Assembly (NCBI GenBank): GCA_020532365.1
Contig: JAJBBL010000009.1
Location: 1 to 6,119, forward strand
DNA from: Candidatus Cloacimonadota bacterium
GTDB taxonomy: Bacteria > Cloacimonadota > Cloacimonadia > Cloacimonadales > JAJBBL01
DNA: 6,119 nt
Reading direction: 5' to 3'
In this document: positions 1 to 5,951 of the stretch, one piece after another
Layout of the letters: each line of letters opens with the position of its first letter
How positions within the stretch are numbered: position 1 is the first letter of the stretch
Made by a program: the position numbers and the translations under genes
The notes under the pieces: generated by a model
The model's input: only the letters and a program-made list of their open reading frames with translations
What the model was told of the DNA's origin: nothing
The model's database searches: none

Positions 1-108
1 GTAACAGATTTTGTTGTTGCTTCCGAGTAAAACCCGCAATTCCACTTTGCTTTTATGGAAATGTGTGTAGTTAATTGAGTTTAAAGAACTTAGCAGAGGA
101 GAAGTGCT
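1..108 (+). other. Region upstream of nuoE; possible end of a preceding gene and a weak promoter
   Basis: Reading frame 1 is open from the window edge to a TAA at 28-30 and would encode VTDFVVASE. This could be the last nine residues of an upstream gene, but so short a tail cannot be identified, and frame 3 also stays open to about 72. A weak sigma-70-like pair is present: TTGCTT at 47-52 and GTTAAT at 70-75, with a 17-base spacer. The clearest signal is the Shine-Dalgarno AGAGGAGA at 95-102, about six bases before the nuoE ATG. I see no terminator between the possible upstream stop and nuoE, so read-through from an upstream gene is possible. Confidence 0.3.
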
Positions 109-567
109 ATGTATCAGAAAATATTTGATAAATATCCACCAACAAAAGATAATTTAATCTATATTCTTCACGAGATACAAGATAACCATCCACAGAACTA
201 CGTGTCCGAAGAAGCCATTAAAGAAGTGTCTGATTATCTTAGAATTCCAACCAATCACATCTACGGTGTCCTTACGTTCTACACAATGTATAGCACAACG
301 CCGAGAGGGAGGTATGTTATTCGCTTATGTGAATCTCCCCCTTGTTTTGTAAAGGGGGCTAACACCATCCTCAAGGCGCTTAAGAAAACACTAAATATTC
401 AGACAGGTGAGACGACCGCCGACGGTTTATTCACATTAGAGTTATGTGCTTGCTTAGGGTTGTGCGGAAACGCTCCTGTAATGATGATTAACAATGATTT
501 TTATGCCGACCTCAATGAAGAAAAGGTAGAGAAGATCATTAAAAACATACAGGAGGAGAGCAAATGA
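109..567 (+). CDS. nuoE: NADH dehydrogenase/hydrogenase 24-kDa-type subunit (NuoE/HydC/HndA family), [2Fe-2S] thioredoxin-like
   Basis: This 152-residue protein is the small [2Fe-2S] subunit of an NADH-oxidising (diaphorase) module and passes electrons to or from the flavoprotein NuoF in the cytoplasm. The N-terminal helical part (about 1-65) ends in the family-typical TFYTMY and PRGRY segment. The thioredoxin-like fold follows, with four cluster ligands in the canonical arrangement: C74-x4-C79 and C115-x3-C119, the latter in CLGLCGNAPVM. An extra cysteine, C113, lies just before the second pair and is not needed as a ligand. The length is normal for the family. The ATG start is supported by AGAGGAGA six bases upstream. 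The stop overlaps the nuoF start by four bases, which implies translational coupling and complex formation. Family membership is certain. Whether it serves complex I, a bifurcating hydrogenase or a formate dehydrogenase cannot be told from this subunit, so the nuoE symbol is a family label. Confidence 0.93.
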   Translation: MYQKIFDKYPPTKDNLIYILHEIQDNHPQNYVSEEAIKEVSDYLRIPTNHIYGVLTFYTMYSTTPRGRYVIRLCESPPCFVKGANTILKALKKTLNIQTGETTADGLFTLELCACLGLCGNAPVMMINNDFYADLNEEKVEKIIKNIQEESK

Positions 568-2129
568 ATTATTTCAGAGGTCATATTTTAGTTTCAACCG
601 ATGAGTCATCCTTGTTGGCCGGCTCAAAAGAAGTCATTCAAGCGCTCAGAAATGAGTTACGAAAGAATAACTTAGTAGATGAAATTAACGTCTTAGAGAC
701 AGGTAGCTTAGGCTTTTTCGATCAAGGCGTATGTATGGTAGTTTACCCTGATAATGTCGTATACGGAAACATAACTCTTGCTCTTATACCCGAAATCGTT
801 GAAGAACACCTTGTTAAAGGGCGTGTTGTTAAAGGACTTGTCTTAGAAGAGAGTATCAAAAAAGATATCCCTCTCGACTATGATAGACGAATAGTACTTC
901 AAAACTCTGGAATAATTAACCCTGATGAGATCTATGATTACTTAGGCCGCGGCGGTTATGAAGCTTGGGAAAAGGTCCTACTCAATATGACCCCTGAGGA
1001 AGTGGTGCAAACCGTTAAGGACTCAGGTCTTAGAGGTAGAGGAGGAGCAGGATTTCCCACCGGCTTAAAATGGAGCTTCACCGCCCCATTAGAAGATAAA
1101 CAAAAATATGTCGTAATAAACGCTGATGAAGGGGAACCAGGTACTTTCAAGGATCGCTTGATTATGGAGGGTGATCCTCATCAGCTAATAGAAGGTACTA
1201 TGATTGCTGCCAGGGCAATTGGTGCTTCCAAGGCATTTATCTATGTTCGAGGAGAGTATAAGCTCTGTATTTCCAGGCTAAGAAATGCCATAAAGCAAGC
1301 TGAGGAATATGGCTTACTTGGAGAGAACATCTTAGGATCTGGCTTTAATTTATCCATCGATATCCGTGTGGGAGCCGGCGCTTATGTTTGCGGCGAAGAG
1401 ACTGCTCTTATCGAGTCGATGGAAGGTAACAGAGGTACACCAAGAAGCAAACCACCATTCCCTGGACAGAAGGGCTTCTGGCAACATCCAACAGTTGTAA
1501 ACAACGTTGAAACAATAACTAACGTGCCGTCAATTATCAAAAACGGTGCCGCTTGGTATAAGGCAATCGGAACCCCGGAATGTCCTGGCACTAAGGTATT
1601 CACCATCCTTGGTGATGTCTCGGTACCAGGTCTATGCGAAGTTGAAATGGGAACCACTCTACGCACAATCATCAACAAATATGGTGGTGGTATGAAGAAA
1701 GGGAGTAAGTTCAAAGCCGCATTAGTTGGTGGTGCTGCCGGTGTATTCTTAAGCGACAAAATGTTAGATGTCAAAATGGACTTCCACAACCTTGCAGAAT
1801 ATAAAGCTGTTTTAGGTTCTGGAGCCATACTTGTAATAAACGATTCAATGAGCTTGTTGGACATGTTGGAATCAATAGTAATATTCTTCCGTCATGAATC
1901 TTGTGGTAAGTGTGCACCTTGTCCCAACGGCTATGAACAGCTCTACAAAATAATCAAAACCATAAAGAGGGGTAAAGCTACAGAGGAAGATCTAAACAAC
2001 ATGCTTCTGATTGCAGAGACTATGAACGCCACCTCTTTTTGTGCCCTTGGACAGTCAGCATTATTGCCAGTTAAGAGCGCATTGGAGATGTTTAGAGAAG
2101 ACTTCCTAATTCATATCAATACAGTTTAG
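564..2129 (+). CDS. nuoF: NADH dehydrogenase/hydrogenase flavoprotein subunit (NuoF/HydB/HndC family) with degenerate N-terminal thioredoxin-like domain
   Basis: This 521-residue flavoprotein binds FMN, NAD(H) and one [4Fe-4S] cluster and exchanges electrons between NAD(H) and the iron-sulfur chain. Residues about 1-95 form a thioredoxin-like ferredoxin domain, present in HndC/HydB-type proteins but absent from the shorter (about 440-residue) complex I NuoF of E. coli. Its four expected cluster cysteines are replaced by S11, S16, S48 and F52. The core is intact: FMN-site GRGGAGFPTGLKW (158-170), NAD-site NADEGEPGTFKDR (186-198), RGEY (229-232), GAGAYVCGEETALIESMEG (270-288) and PTVVNNVET (309-317). 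The [4Fe-4S] ligands are C447, C450 and C453 (ESCGKCAPC) plus C493. The protein ends shortly after C493, without the C-terminal 2x[4Fe-4S] ferredoxin domain of many HydB/HndC proteins. The ATG has a strong AGGAGG at 551-556. No NuoG or hydrogenase large subunit follows; the next gene is a sigma factor about 270 bases on. Confidence 0.93.
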   Translation: MNYFRGHILVSTDESSLLAGSKEVIQALRNELRKNNLVDEINVLETGSLGFFDQGVCMVVYPDNVVYGNITLALIPEIVEEHLVKGRVVKGLVLEESIKKDIPLDYDRRIVLQNSGIINPDEIYDYLGRGGYEAWEKVLLNMTPEEVVQTVKDSGLRGRGGAGFPTGLKWSFTAPLEDKQKYVVINADEGEPGTFKDRLIMEGDPHQLIEGTMIAARAIGASKAFIYVRGEYKLCISRLRNAIKQAEEYGLLGENILGSGFNLSIDIRVGAGAYVCGEETALIESMEGNRGTPRSKPPFPGQKGFWQHPTVVNNVETITNVPSIIKNGAAWYKAIGTPECPGTKVFTILGDVSVPGLCEVEMGTTLRTIINKYGGGMKKGSKFKAALVGGAAGVFLSDKMLDVKMDFHNLAEYKAVLGSGAILVINDSMSLLDMLESIVIFFRHESCGKCAPCPNGYEQLYKIIKTIKRGKATEEDLNNMLLIAETMNATSFCALGQSALLPVKSALEMFREDFLIHINTV

Positions 2130-2217
2130 CCCAAAACAACAGGCATTTAGTAGATGTGATGCATCAATCTGCAAGCATCGCTATTGATGGAAGGAAGACT
2201 TAAGTTCTTACAAACAT

Positions 2218-2226
2218 TGGTATAAT
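2218..2226 (+). promoter_or_regulatory. Extended -10 promoter for the sigma/anti-sigma pair
   Basis: TGGTATAAT at 2218-2226 is an exact match to the extended -10 motif TGnTATAAT recognised by the housekeeping sigma factor. No good -35 is found at 16-18 bases, as is common for extended -10 promoters. Transcription would start near 2232-2234, giving an untranslated leader of about 165 bases before the ATG at 2397. An inverted repeat at 2162-2189 lies just upstream and could be an operator. The match may be chance in AT-rich DNA, but its intergenic position and orientation support it. Confidence 0.55.
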
Positions 2227-2236
2227 ATAAACCGAC

Positions 2237-2267
2237 ACGGAGATGGGAGTAACAATCCCATCTCTGT
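2237..2267 (+). terminator. Stem-loop: weak nuoEF terminator or 5'-leader hairpin of the sigma transcript
   Basis: ACGGAGATGGGA (2237-2248) pairs with TCCCATCTCTGT (2256-2267), giving a 12-bp stem with one G-U pair and a 7-base loop. Only ATTTC follows, so the U-tract is poor for an intrinsic terminator. The stem begins about five bases after the start site predicted from the extended -10 at 2218-2226. It would therefore also be the 5'-terminal hairpin of the sigma mRNA, where such stems often protect transcripts. Either role, or both, is possible. Confidence 0.45.
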
Positions 2268-2396
2268 ATTTCAACGACAGATGATTTAGCATCCAAAACT
2301 TTCGAGGCGACATAAACATTTCAAACTTTTCCCTGGACAGTACTCTGTTTGAAACGTAAAAGGTCGTTCGGCGTTATAAAGATAAAAGAGGGGAAT

Positions 2397-2954
2397 ATGA
2401 ACGAGCAAGAAATCATAGCTAAAGCCAAAACTGATGTATCAGCATTCGACTACTTGTACGACAAGTATTTTCTACAGATCTATAAGTTTGTTATGTTGCG
2501 AGTTAGGGATAGGGATATCGCTAACGAAGTTGTATCAGATGTCTTCTACAAGGCAATGAGTAAACTTCATACATTTAAATGGCGCTCGGTACCATTTTCC
2601 TCTTGGCTCTACAGAATAGCAATGAATGAAATCAGCAATTATTATCGTCGTGAAGAGAGAAAACGTAAATTAGTAGGTGTACTTATTCACGAGTCCGACG
2701 AACCTTACGGTTCTGTAACCTATGAAGAAGCACAGTCTTATGACTTTCTTCATAAATATATCAAGATGCTCCCACAAAGGGATCAAGATGTGATCGTCTT
2801 CAGGTATATGGAGAAAAAAAGCTTTGAGGAAATATCACAAATATTCGGCAAAAAAGAGGGTTACGTAAGAGTTATTTTGCATAGAGCCTTGAAAAAATTA
2901 GAACAATCATTACCTAAAGAGGTTATTGAAAATGTCGGTCGAAAAGTATCTTGA
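2397..2954 (+). CDS. RNA polymerase sigma factor, sigma-70 family, ECF-like
   Basis: This 185-residue protein directs RNA polymerase to alternative promoters. Sigma region 2 spans about residues 12-88: AFDYLYDKY near the start, then DIANEVVSDVFYKAM (40-54), the core-binding part, and WLYRIAMNEISNYYRREER (70-88), the -10-recognition helices. Region 4 spans about 117-170: LPQRDQDVIVFRYMEKKSFEEISQIF leads into the helix-turn-helix KKEGYVRVILHRALKKL. No region 1.1 or 3 is visible, and the length fits the ECF group. I chose the ATG at 2397 over the in-frame TTG at 2349 for two reasons: GAGGGG (2388-2393) lies just upstream of it, though at only three bases, and the extra 16 residues from the TTG match nothing in the family. 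The 3' end overlaps the next gene by 23 bases, the usual layout for a sigma factor and its regulator. The sigma group and the target genes cannot be told from the sequence. Confidence 0.9.
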   Translation: MNEQEIIAKAKTDVSAFDYLYDKYFLQIYKFVMLRVRDRDIANEVVSDVFYKAMSKLHTFKWRSVPFSSWLYRIAMNEISNYYRREERKRKLVGVLIHESDEPYGSVTYEEAQSYDFLHKYIKMLPQRDQDVIVFRYMEKKSFEEISQIFGKKEGYVRVILHRALKKLEQSLPKEVIENVGRKVS

Positions 2955-3423
2955 AAATATAAGAGTGCCTGAAGTGCACCCTTGCCCATTCTCTGTCAGA
3001 CTTAAGCACAACCTGAGAAGAAGCATCTATGAAAAAAGAAGAAGAATAGAGCTTACATTAAAAGTTACAAGCAGCCTTGGCATCGTTGTATCTATCTTTA
3101 CGATTGTTATGATCTACAACCCATCACTGGCAAATAACTTGCATAACAATCTACTCTACAAAACCGGAGTGGTGAAAACCGAAGCTATAGACTTCGAACA
3201 ACTACTGGCTGAAAAAAGACAAACTGAAATTGAACTGCCACTTGACCAGGGCATCGCCTTAGGTATGAAACAAAACGTCTCGCAAGGATTTGAAGATGGG
3301 CAAGCATTCCAAGTTAACGAACTTTCAGAACTACCTGAAGAAAAACCGTATATAATCAGAAAAGTAAGGGATAAAAACAACAGAACTATCTACCTGATTA
3401 GCGATGTTAATAAGAGAAACTAA
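2932..3423 (+). CDS. Single-pass membrane protein, probable anti-sigma factor
   Basis: This 163-residue protein has no family I can name with certainty. A basic cytoplasmic N-terminus (about 1-42, with LRRSIYEKRRRIE at 28-40) is followed by one transmembrane helix (about 43-62, VTSSLGIVVSIFTIVMIY). The C-terminal part (about 63-163) is polar and acidic and should be extracytoplasmic given the positive-inside rule. This is the common topology of ECF anti-sigma factors: sigma-binding segment inside, sensor outside. Only a short HPCPF (16-20) is seen, not the HxxxCxxC zinc motif. The start is the ATG at 2932, with AAAGAGG (2916-2922) nine bases upstream; the in-frame TTG at 2926 is less likely. 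It begins inside the end of the sigma gene, implying coupled translation. The anti-sigma role is inferred from context and topology only. A sensor or effector membrane protein of the same regulon is the alternative. Confidence 0.7.
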   Translation: MSVEKYLENIRVPEVHPCPFSVRLKHNLRRSIYEKRRRIELTLKVTSSLGIVVSIFTIVMIYNPSLANNLHNNLLYKTGVVKTEAIDFEQLLAEKRQTEIELPLDQGIALGMKQNVSQGFEDGQAFQVNELSELPEEKPYIIRKVRDKNNRTIYLISDVNKRN

Positions 3424-3440
3424 GCTCTTTTTCTCTTATT
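3409..3440 (+). terminator. AT-rich stem-loop overlapping the end of the putative anti-sigma gene
   Basis: AATAAGAGAAA (3409-3419) pairs with TTTCTCTTATT (3430-3440), a perfect 11-bp stem with a 10-base loop that contains the TAA stop codon (3421-3423). The stem is A/T-rich and no U-tract follows it on the plus strand. It could be a weak transcription end or a 3'-stabilising hairpin. It is symmetrical enough to act in either direction between the convergent genes. Confidence 0.35.
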
Positions 3441-3667
3441 GAATTAAGCTTTGTCTTATACGAACTCTTTAAATTCAATGAAGCAATACACTGTCCTTAT
3501 TGGAATCGAATAAAAAAGATCTGCCTACCGTTACTTTGTCAAAAACAAGCTAACTATATGCCTACTATGGAGTAAGTAACCAGTAATACCGTAGTCGGCT
3601 ATGGGCCGGCTACGGTATTACCCCTTATATCCCCCTAAGAAGATAGTAGGGGAAACTATGTATAAAT
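3424..3667. other. Convergent intergenic region between the anti-sigma and HD-GYP genes
   Basis: The 244 bases between the two stop codons contain no supported gene. They hold the distal arm of the 3409-3440 hairpin and a large GC-richer hairpin at 3583-3621. A short hairpin (CCCCTA 3632-3637, TAGGGG 3647-3652) lies next to the HD-GYP stop. An outer inverted pair, CCTACTAT (3561-3568) and ATAGTAGG (3643-3650), encloses the large hairpin. The structures fit transcription termination between converging operons, but U-tracts are missing in both directions. Confidence 0.6.
3583..3621. terminator. Large hairpin, probable bidirectional terminator or palindromic element
   Basis: A 17-bp stem (3583-3599 with 3605-3621) has one G-T wobble (3595/3609) and a 5-base loop TATGG. 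The GC-rich core is next to the loop and the ends are TAATACC and GGTATTA. It is the strongest palindrome in the window and sits between two converging transcripts, where a shared terminator is expected. No T-run follows on either strand, so factor-independent termination would be atypical. A repeated palindromic element is the alternative. Confidence 0.5.
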
Positions 3668-4909
3668 CTATAGTGCTTCTTCGTCTGGATATTTCTGTCT
3701 GACAGATCTAAGAACATCAATAATATCAACAAAGATATCGATTAGTTCGGGATCGAATTGTTTGCCAGCTTGACTAACCATTTCGTTTATTACATCTTCC
3801 TCTGTCCAGGCAGATTTATAGGAGCGTCGAGAGGATAAAGCATCATAAACGTCTGAAATTGAAACTATTCTGGCCCATAAAGATATCTCTTCTTTCTCTT
3901 TGCCTCTCGCCTTTCCATTCTCTAACTTGAAGCCTGGCAAAGGTTTCGCTGTTTCGAAGTCAACGTGCCCAGGATAGCCAAAGCCGTCCCATCTTTCGTG
4001 GTGATTCAGGGCAATTTCTTGAGACATTTCATCAAGTTCTGACTGTTTATTCATAAACAGTTGAGCACCTGCACAGGCGTGTGTTTTCATCACAGCATAT
4101 TCCTCATCAGTCAGTTTCGACGGTTTTTTCAATATTGCATCAGGTATGGCGACTTTTCCAATATCGTGGAGCATTGCTGCGATTCTTATAGTATCCTTAT
4201 TTCGCTTTATTTCAATGGTGTCTATACCCTTACGGGTAGCCCATTCCTCATAAATTTCAGCTGAATAAGCTCCTACTCTGTTAGCGTGTGCACCGGTTTC
4301 TTTAGGATCTCTAAGCTCGGCAACCTTGATCATTCTAAGAATAATTGCTCTGGTCATCTCAGCTCTTTCAAGTGCCACTGCAGCATTGTTAGCAAAATGT
4401 TTAACTAAAGGTATATCCTCTTCAAGGAAAGGTATTATTTTCCCATAGTCATCCTGAGCGTTGATTAATTGTAACACTCCGACGATACGATCTCCGTTTG
4501 TTTTGAGCGGAATCGTTAAGACTGATGTAGTTTTATAGTCTGACGTTTTATCAAATTCTTTATTAAAGCTATAAGGCACGTTTTGAGGTAAATGATAGAC
4601 ATCCGGTAAATTCAAAATCTGCCCAGTTTCTGCAACATATCCAGCAATAGACTTTGAGTCTATAGGCATCTTAAACGTACTATAAATCAGCTTTTTACCA
4701 GGCTCCAACCTTTTGAGCAGAGTATTATTCTGCGTATAGTTGAAATAGAGCGTATTCTCTTCACATCTATAAATCGAGCCTGCGTCTGCCTGAGTAAATT
4801 TCTTTGCTTCAGACAGAATCGTCTCCATAAGAATATCCACGTCCTTAATTTGGGTCATCAAGTTGCCAAGTTTAATAATCTCTTCCAACTTCTGCTTCTC
4901 AGTTAACAT
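3668..4909 (-). CDS. GAF domain/HD-GYP domain protein, probable cyclic-di-nucleotide phosphodiesterase
   Basis: This 413-residue cytoplasmic protein has no signal peptide or membrane segment. An N-terminal GAF sensor domain spans about residues 20-182, ending in SVLTIPLKTNGDRIVGVLQLIN (129-150) and a linking helix. The HD-GYP domain spans about 190-400. Its catalytic residues are present: H208, H248-D249 in LHDIGK (247-252), H277, H303-H304 in NHHERWDGFGYP (302-313, with the GYP at 311-313) and D353 in SDVYDALSSRRSYK. HD-GYP enzymes hydrolyse cyclic di-GMP and in some cases cGAMP. About 20 extra residues between GYPG and ISLWARI (HVDFETAKPLPG and a charged stretch) look like a known subtype rather than a disruption. 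The start ATG has AGGAGG at 4914-4919. It lies 49 bases after moxR on the same strand, so it is probably co-transcribed. The ligand of the GAF domain and the exact substrate are unknown. Confidence 0.9.
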   Translation of the reverse strand: MLTEKQKLEEIIKLGNLMTQIKDVDILMETILSEAKKFTQADAGSIYRCEENTLYFNYTQNNTLLKRLEPGKKLIYSTFKMPIDSKSIAGYVAETGQILNLPDVYHLPQNVPYSFNKEFDKTSDYKTTSVLTIPLKTNGDRIVGVLQLINAQDDYGKIIPFLEEDIPLVKHFANNAAVALERAEMTRAIILRMIKVAELRDPKETGAHANRVGAYSAEIYEEWATRKGIDTIEIKRNKDTIRIAAMLHDIGKVAIPDAILKKPSKLTDEEYAVMKTHACAGAQLFMNKQSELDEMSQEIALNHHERWDGFGYPGHVDFETAKPLPGFKLENGKARGKEKEEISLWARIVSISDVYDALSSRRSYKSAWTEEDVINEMVSQAGKQFDPELIDIFVDIIDVLRSVRQKYPDEEAL

Positions 4910-4939
4910 CGCTCCTCCTGTCCATGTTTATCTATCTAT

Positions 4940-4967
4940 ATTCTATCTAAAATTTGCCCTAAGCCAA
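4940..4967 (-). promoter_or_regulatory. Possible internal promoter for the HD-GYP gene
   Basis: On the minus strand TTGGCT (4967-4962) and TAGAAT (4945-4940) are separated by 16 bases. They match the sigma-70 consensus at four and five of six positions. The -35 lies within the last codons of moxR and the predicted start near 4933 leaves a leader of about 25 bases. The surrounding DNA is AT-rich with repeated TAGATA, so a chance match is possible. If real, it would allow the HD-GYP gene to be expressed apart from moxR. Confidence 0.35.
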
Positions 4968-5951
4968 ATGCTTAAGCAGCTCCTGTACCACTTGCTGCGC
5001 ATTGATCCCTTCAGCTTCTGCTGCAAAAGAGACTATCACACGGTGTTGCAAAACAATTACCGCAACCTGCTTTACATCTTCCTCAGAAGGGGTAACTCGC
5101 CCATCCAAAGCCGCTCTCGTCTTAGCAGCTAACACCAAATATTGAGAGGCTCGAGGACCGGCACCCCAACTTACCCATTTCTTCACAAAGTCGGGCGATT
5201 CTGCTGAATCAGGCCTTGTCGAGCGTGCCAATTTAACCGCAAAGTCCAATACATGCTCACTGACCGGCAGTGTCAAAATCATCTGCTGCATTGCTAAAAT
5301 ATCGTTGGGAGAGAGTATCGAGTTGATTTCTTTTGTAGTCTCCGAAGTTGTTTTAAGCACTATCTCTTTTTCCTCTTCATAGGTTGGGTAGTAGATATTT
5401 ATATTGAACATAAAACGGTCCAGCTGAGCTTCTGGAAGTGGATACGTACCCTCCTGCTCTATCGGATTTTGCGTTGCAAGAACAAGGAACGGTTTCTCAA
5501 GATCATGAGTATGATTACCAGCCGTCACTTGATATTCCTGCATAGCTTGAAGCAAAGCTGACTGAGTCTTTGGCGGGGTTCTATTAATTTCGTCTGCTAA
5601 AATTATGTTAGCAAAAACAGGCCCTTGGATATACTCAAAATATCTCTTTCCGTTCTCTTTGCTTTCGGCAAGAATATCGGTGCCTGTTATGTCTGAAGGC
5701 ATAAGGTCTGGCGTAAACTGGATGCGACTAAACTTAAGATTCAACGTCTTTGCTAAGGTCGAAATCAAGAGAGTCTTGGCTAATCCAGGAACACCCTCTA
5801 TAAGGCAATGTCCGTTGGCAAACAGAGCGATCAATATCTCATCTATTACCTTGTCTTGACCAATAATAACTTTCCTAATCTCTTGCAAAATCAACTGCTT
5901 ATCAGACTTTAGTCTCTCTAACAACAACATTCTATCTTTCTCATTATTCAT
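4959..5951 (-). CDS. MoxR-family AAA+ ATPase
   Basis: This 330-residue cytoplasmic ATPase belongs to the MoxR/RavA branch, whose members act as chaperones in the maturation or activation of enzyme complexes and envelope functions. Visible motifs are Walker A GVPGLAKT (53-60), Walker B IILADE (116-121) followed by the MoxR signature INRTPPKTQSALLQAMQE (122-139), and sensor 1 in LATQNPIEQEGTYPLPEAQLDRF (158-180), including the probable arginine finger R179. Sensor 2 is GPRASQ (265-270). The length is normal. The ATG follows GAAGGAG (5961-5967) by nine bases and overlaps the end of an upstream gene by eight bases, so the two are translationally coupled. MoxR genes usually sit beside DUF58 and VWA-domain genes. 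Here the next gene is an HD-GYP protein and no DUF58 gene is visible, although it could lie upstream beyond the window. The client of this ATPase is not known. Confidence 0.93.
   Translation of the reverse strand: MNNEKDRMLLLERLKSDKQLILQEIRKVIIGQDKVIDEILIALFANGHCLIEGVPGLAKTLLISTLAKTLNLKFSRIQFTPDLMPSDITGTDILAESKENGKRYFEYIQGPVFANIILADEINRTPPKTQSALLQAMQEYQVTAGNHTHDLEKPFLVLATQNPIEQEGTYPLPEAQLDRFMFNINIYYPTYEEEKEIVLKTTSETTKEINSILSPNDILAMQQMILTLPVSEHVLDFAVKLARSTRPDSAESPDFVKKWVSWGAGPRASQYLVLAAKTRAALDGRVTPSEEDVKQVAVIVLQHRVIVSFAAEAEGINAQQVVQELLKHLA

Larger units (their letters stand above)
2130..2396 (+). other. Intergenic region between nuoF and the sigma factor gene
   Basis: This 267-base stretch has no convincing gene on either strand. 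In order it holds a 7-bp inverted repeat (CATCAAT 2162-2168, ATTGATG 2183-2189), an extended -10 promoter near 2221, a strong hairpin at 2237-2267, and two direct copies of AAACTTT (2296-2302 and 2323-2329). The Shine-Dalgarno of the sigma gene lies at its right end. Only the promoter and hairpin are strong; each is listed separately. Confidence 0.7.

Noticed and set aside
1382..1864. A 160-codon open frame on the minus strand opposite nuoF
   Set aside because: It lies wholly antisense to conserved NuoF motifs, its product has no family features, and no ribosome binding site stands out. It is a shadow of nuoF codon use, as is the smaller minus-strand frame at 956-1150.
2349..2396. Upstream in-frame TTG as the sigma factor start
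   Set aside because: No good Shine-Dalgarno precedes it, and the added 16 residues are basic and unlike the family N-terminus. The ATG at 2397 has GAGGGG directly before it.
3156..3380. Minus-strand open frame opposite the putative anti-sigma gene
   Set aside because: It is fully antisense to a gene with a good start and translational coupling; its serine- and cysteine-rich product looks like reverse-strand translation.
3438..3479. Inverted pair ATTGAATT (3438-3445) and AATTCAAT (3472-3479)
   Set aside because: All but two of its pairs are A-T, the loop is 26 bases, and it competes with the stronger 3409-3440 stem. I treat it as chance.
4061..5132. Plus-strand open frames at 4061-4264 and 4863-5132
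   Set aside because: Both are antisense to the HD-GYP and moxR genes, lack ribosome binding sites that I can see, and their products are not protein-like.
5605..5859. Plus-strand open frame opposite the Walker A/B region of moxR
   Set aside because: It is antisense to the most conserved part of MoxR and is explained by that constraint.
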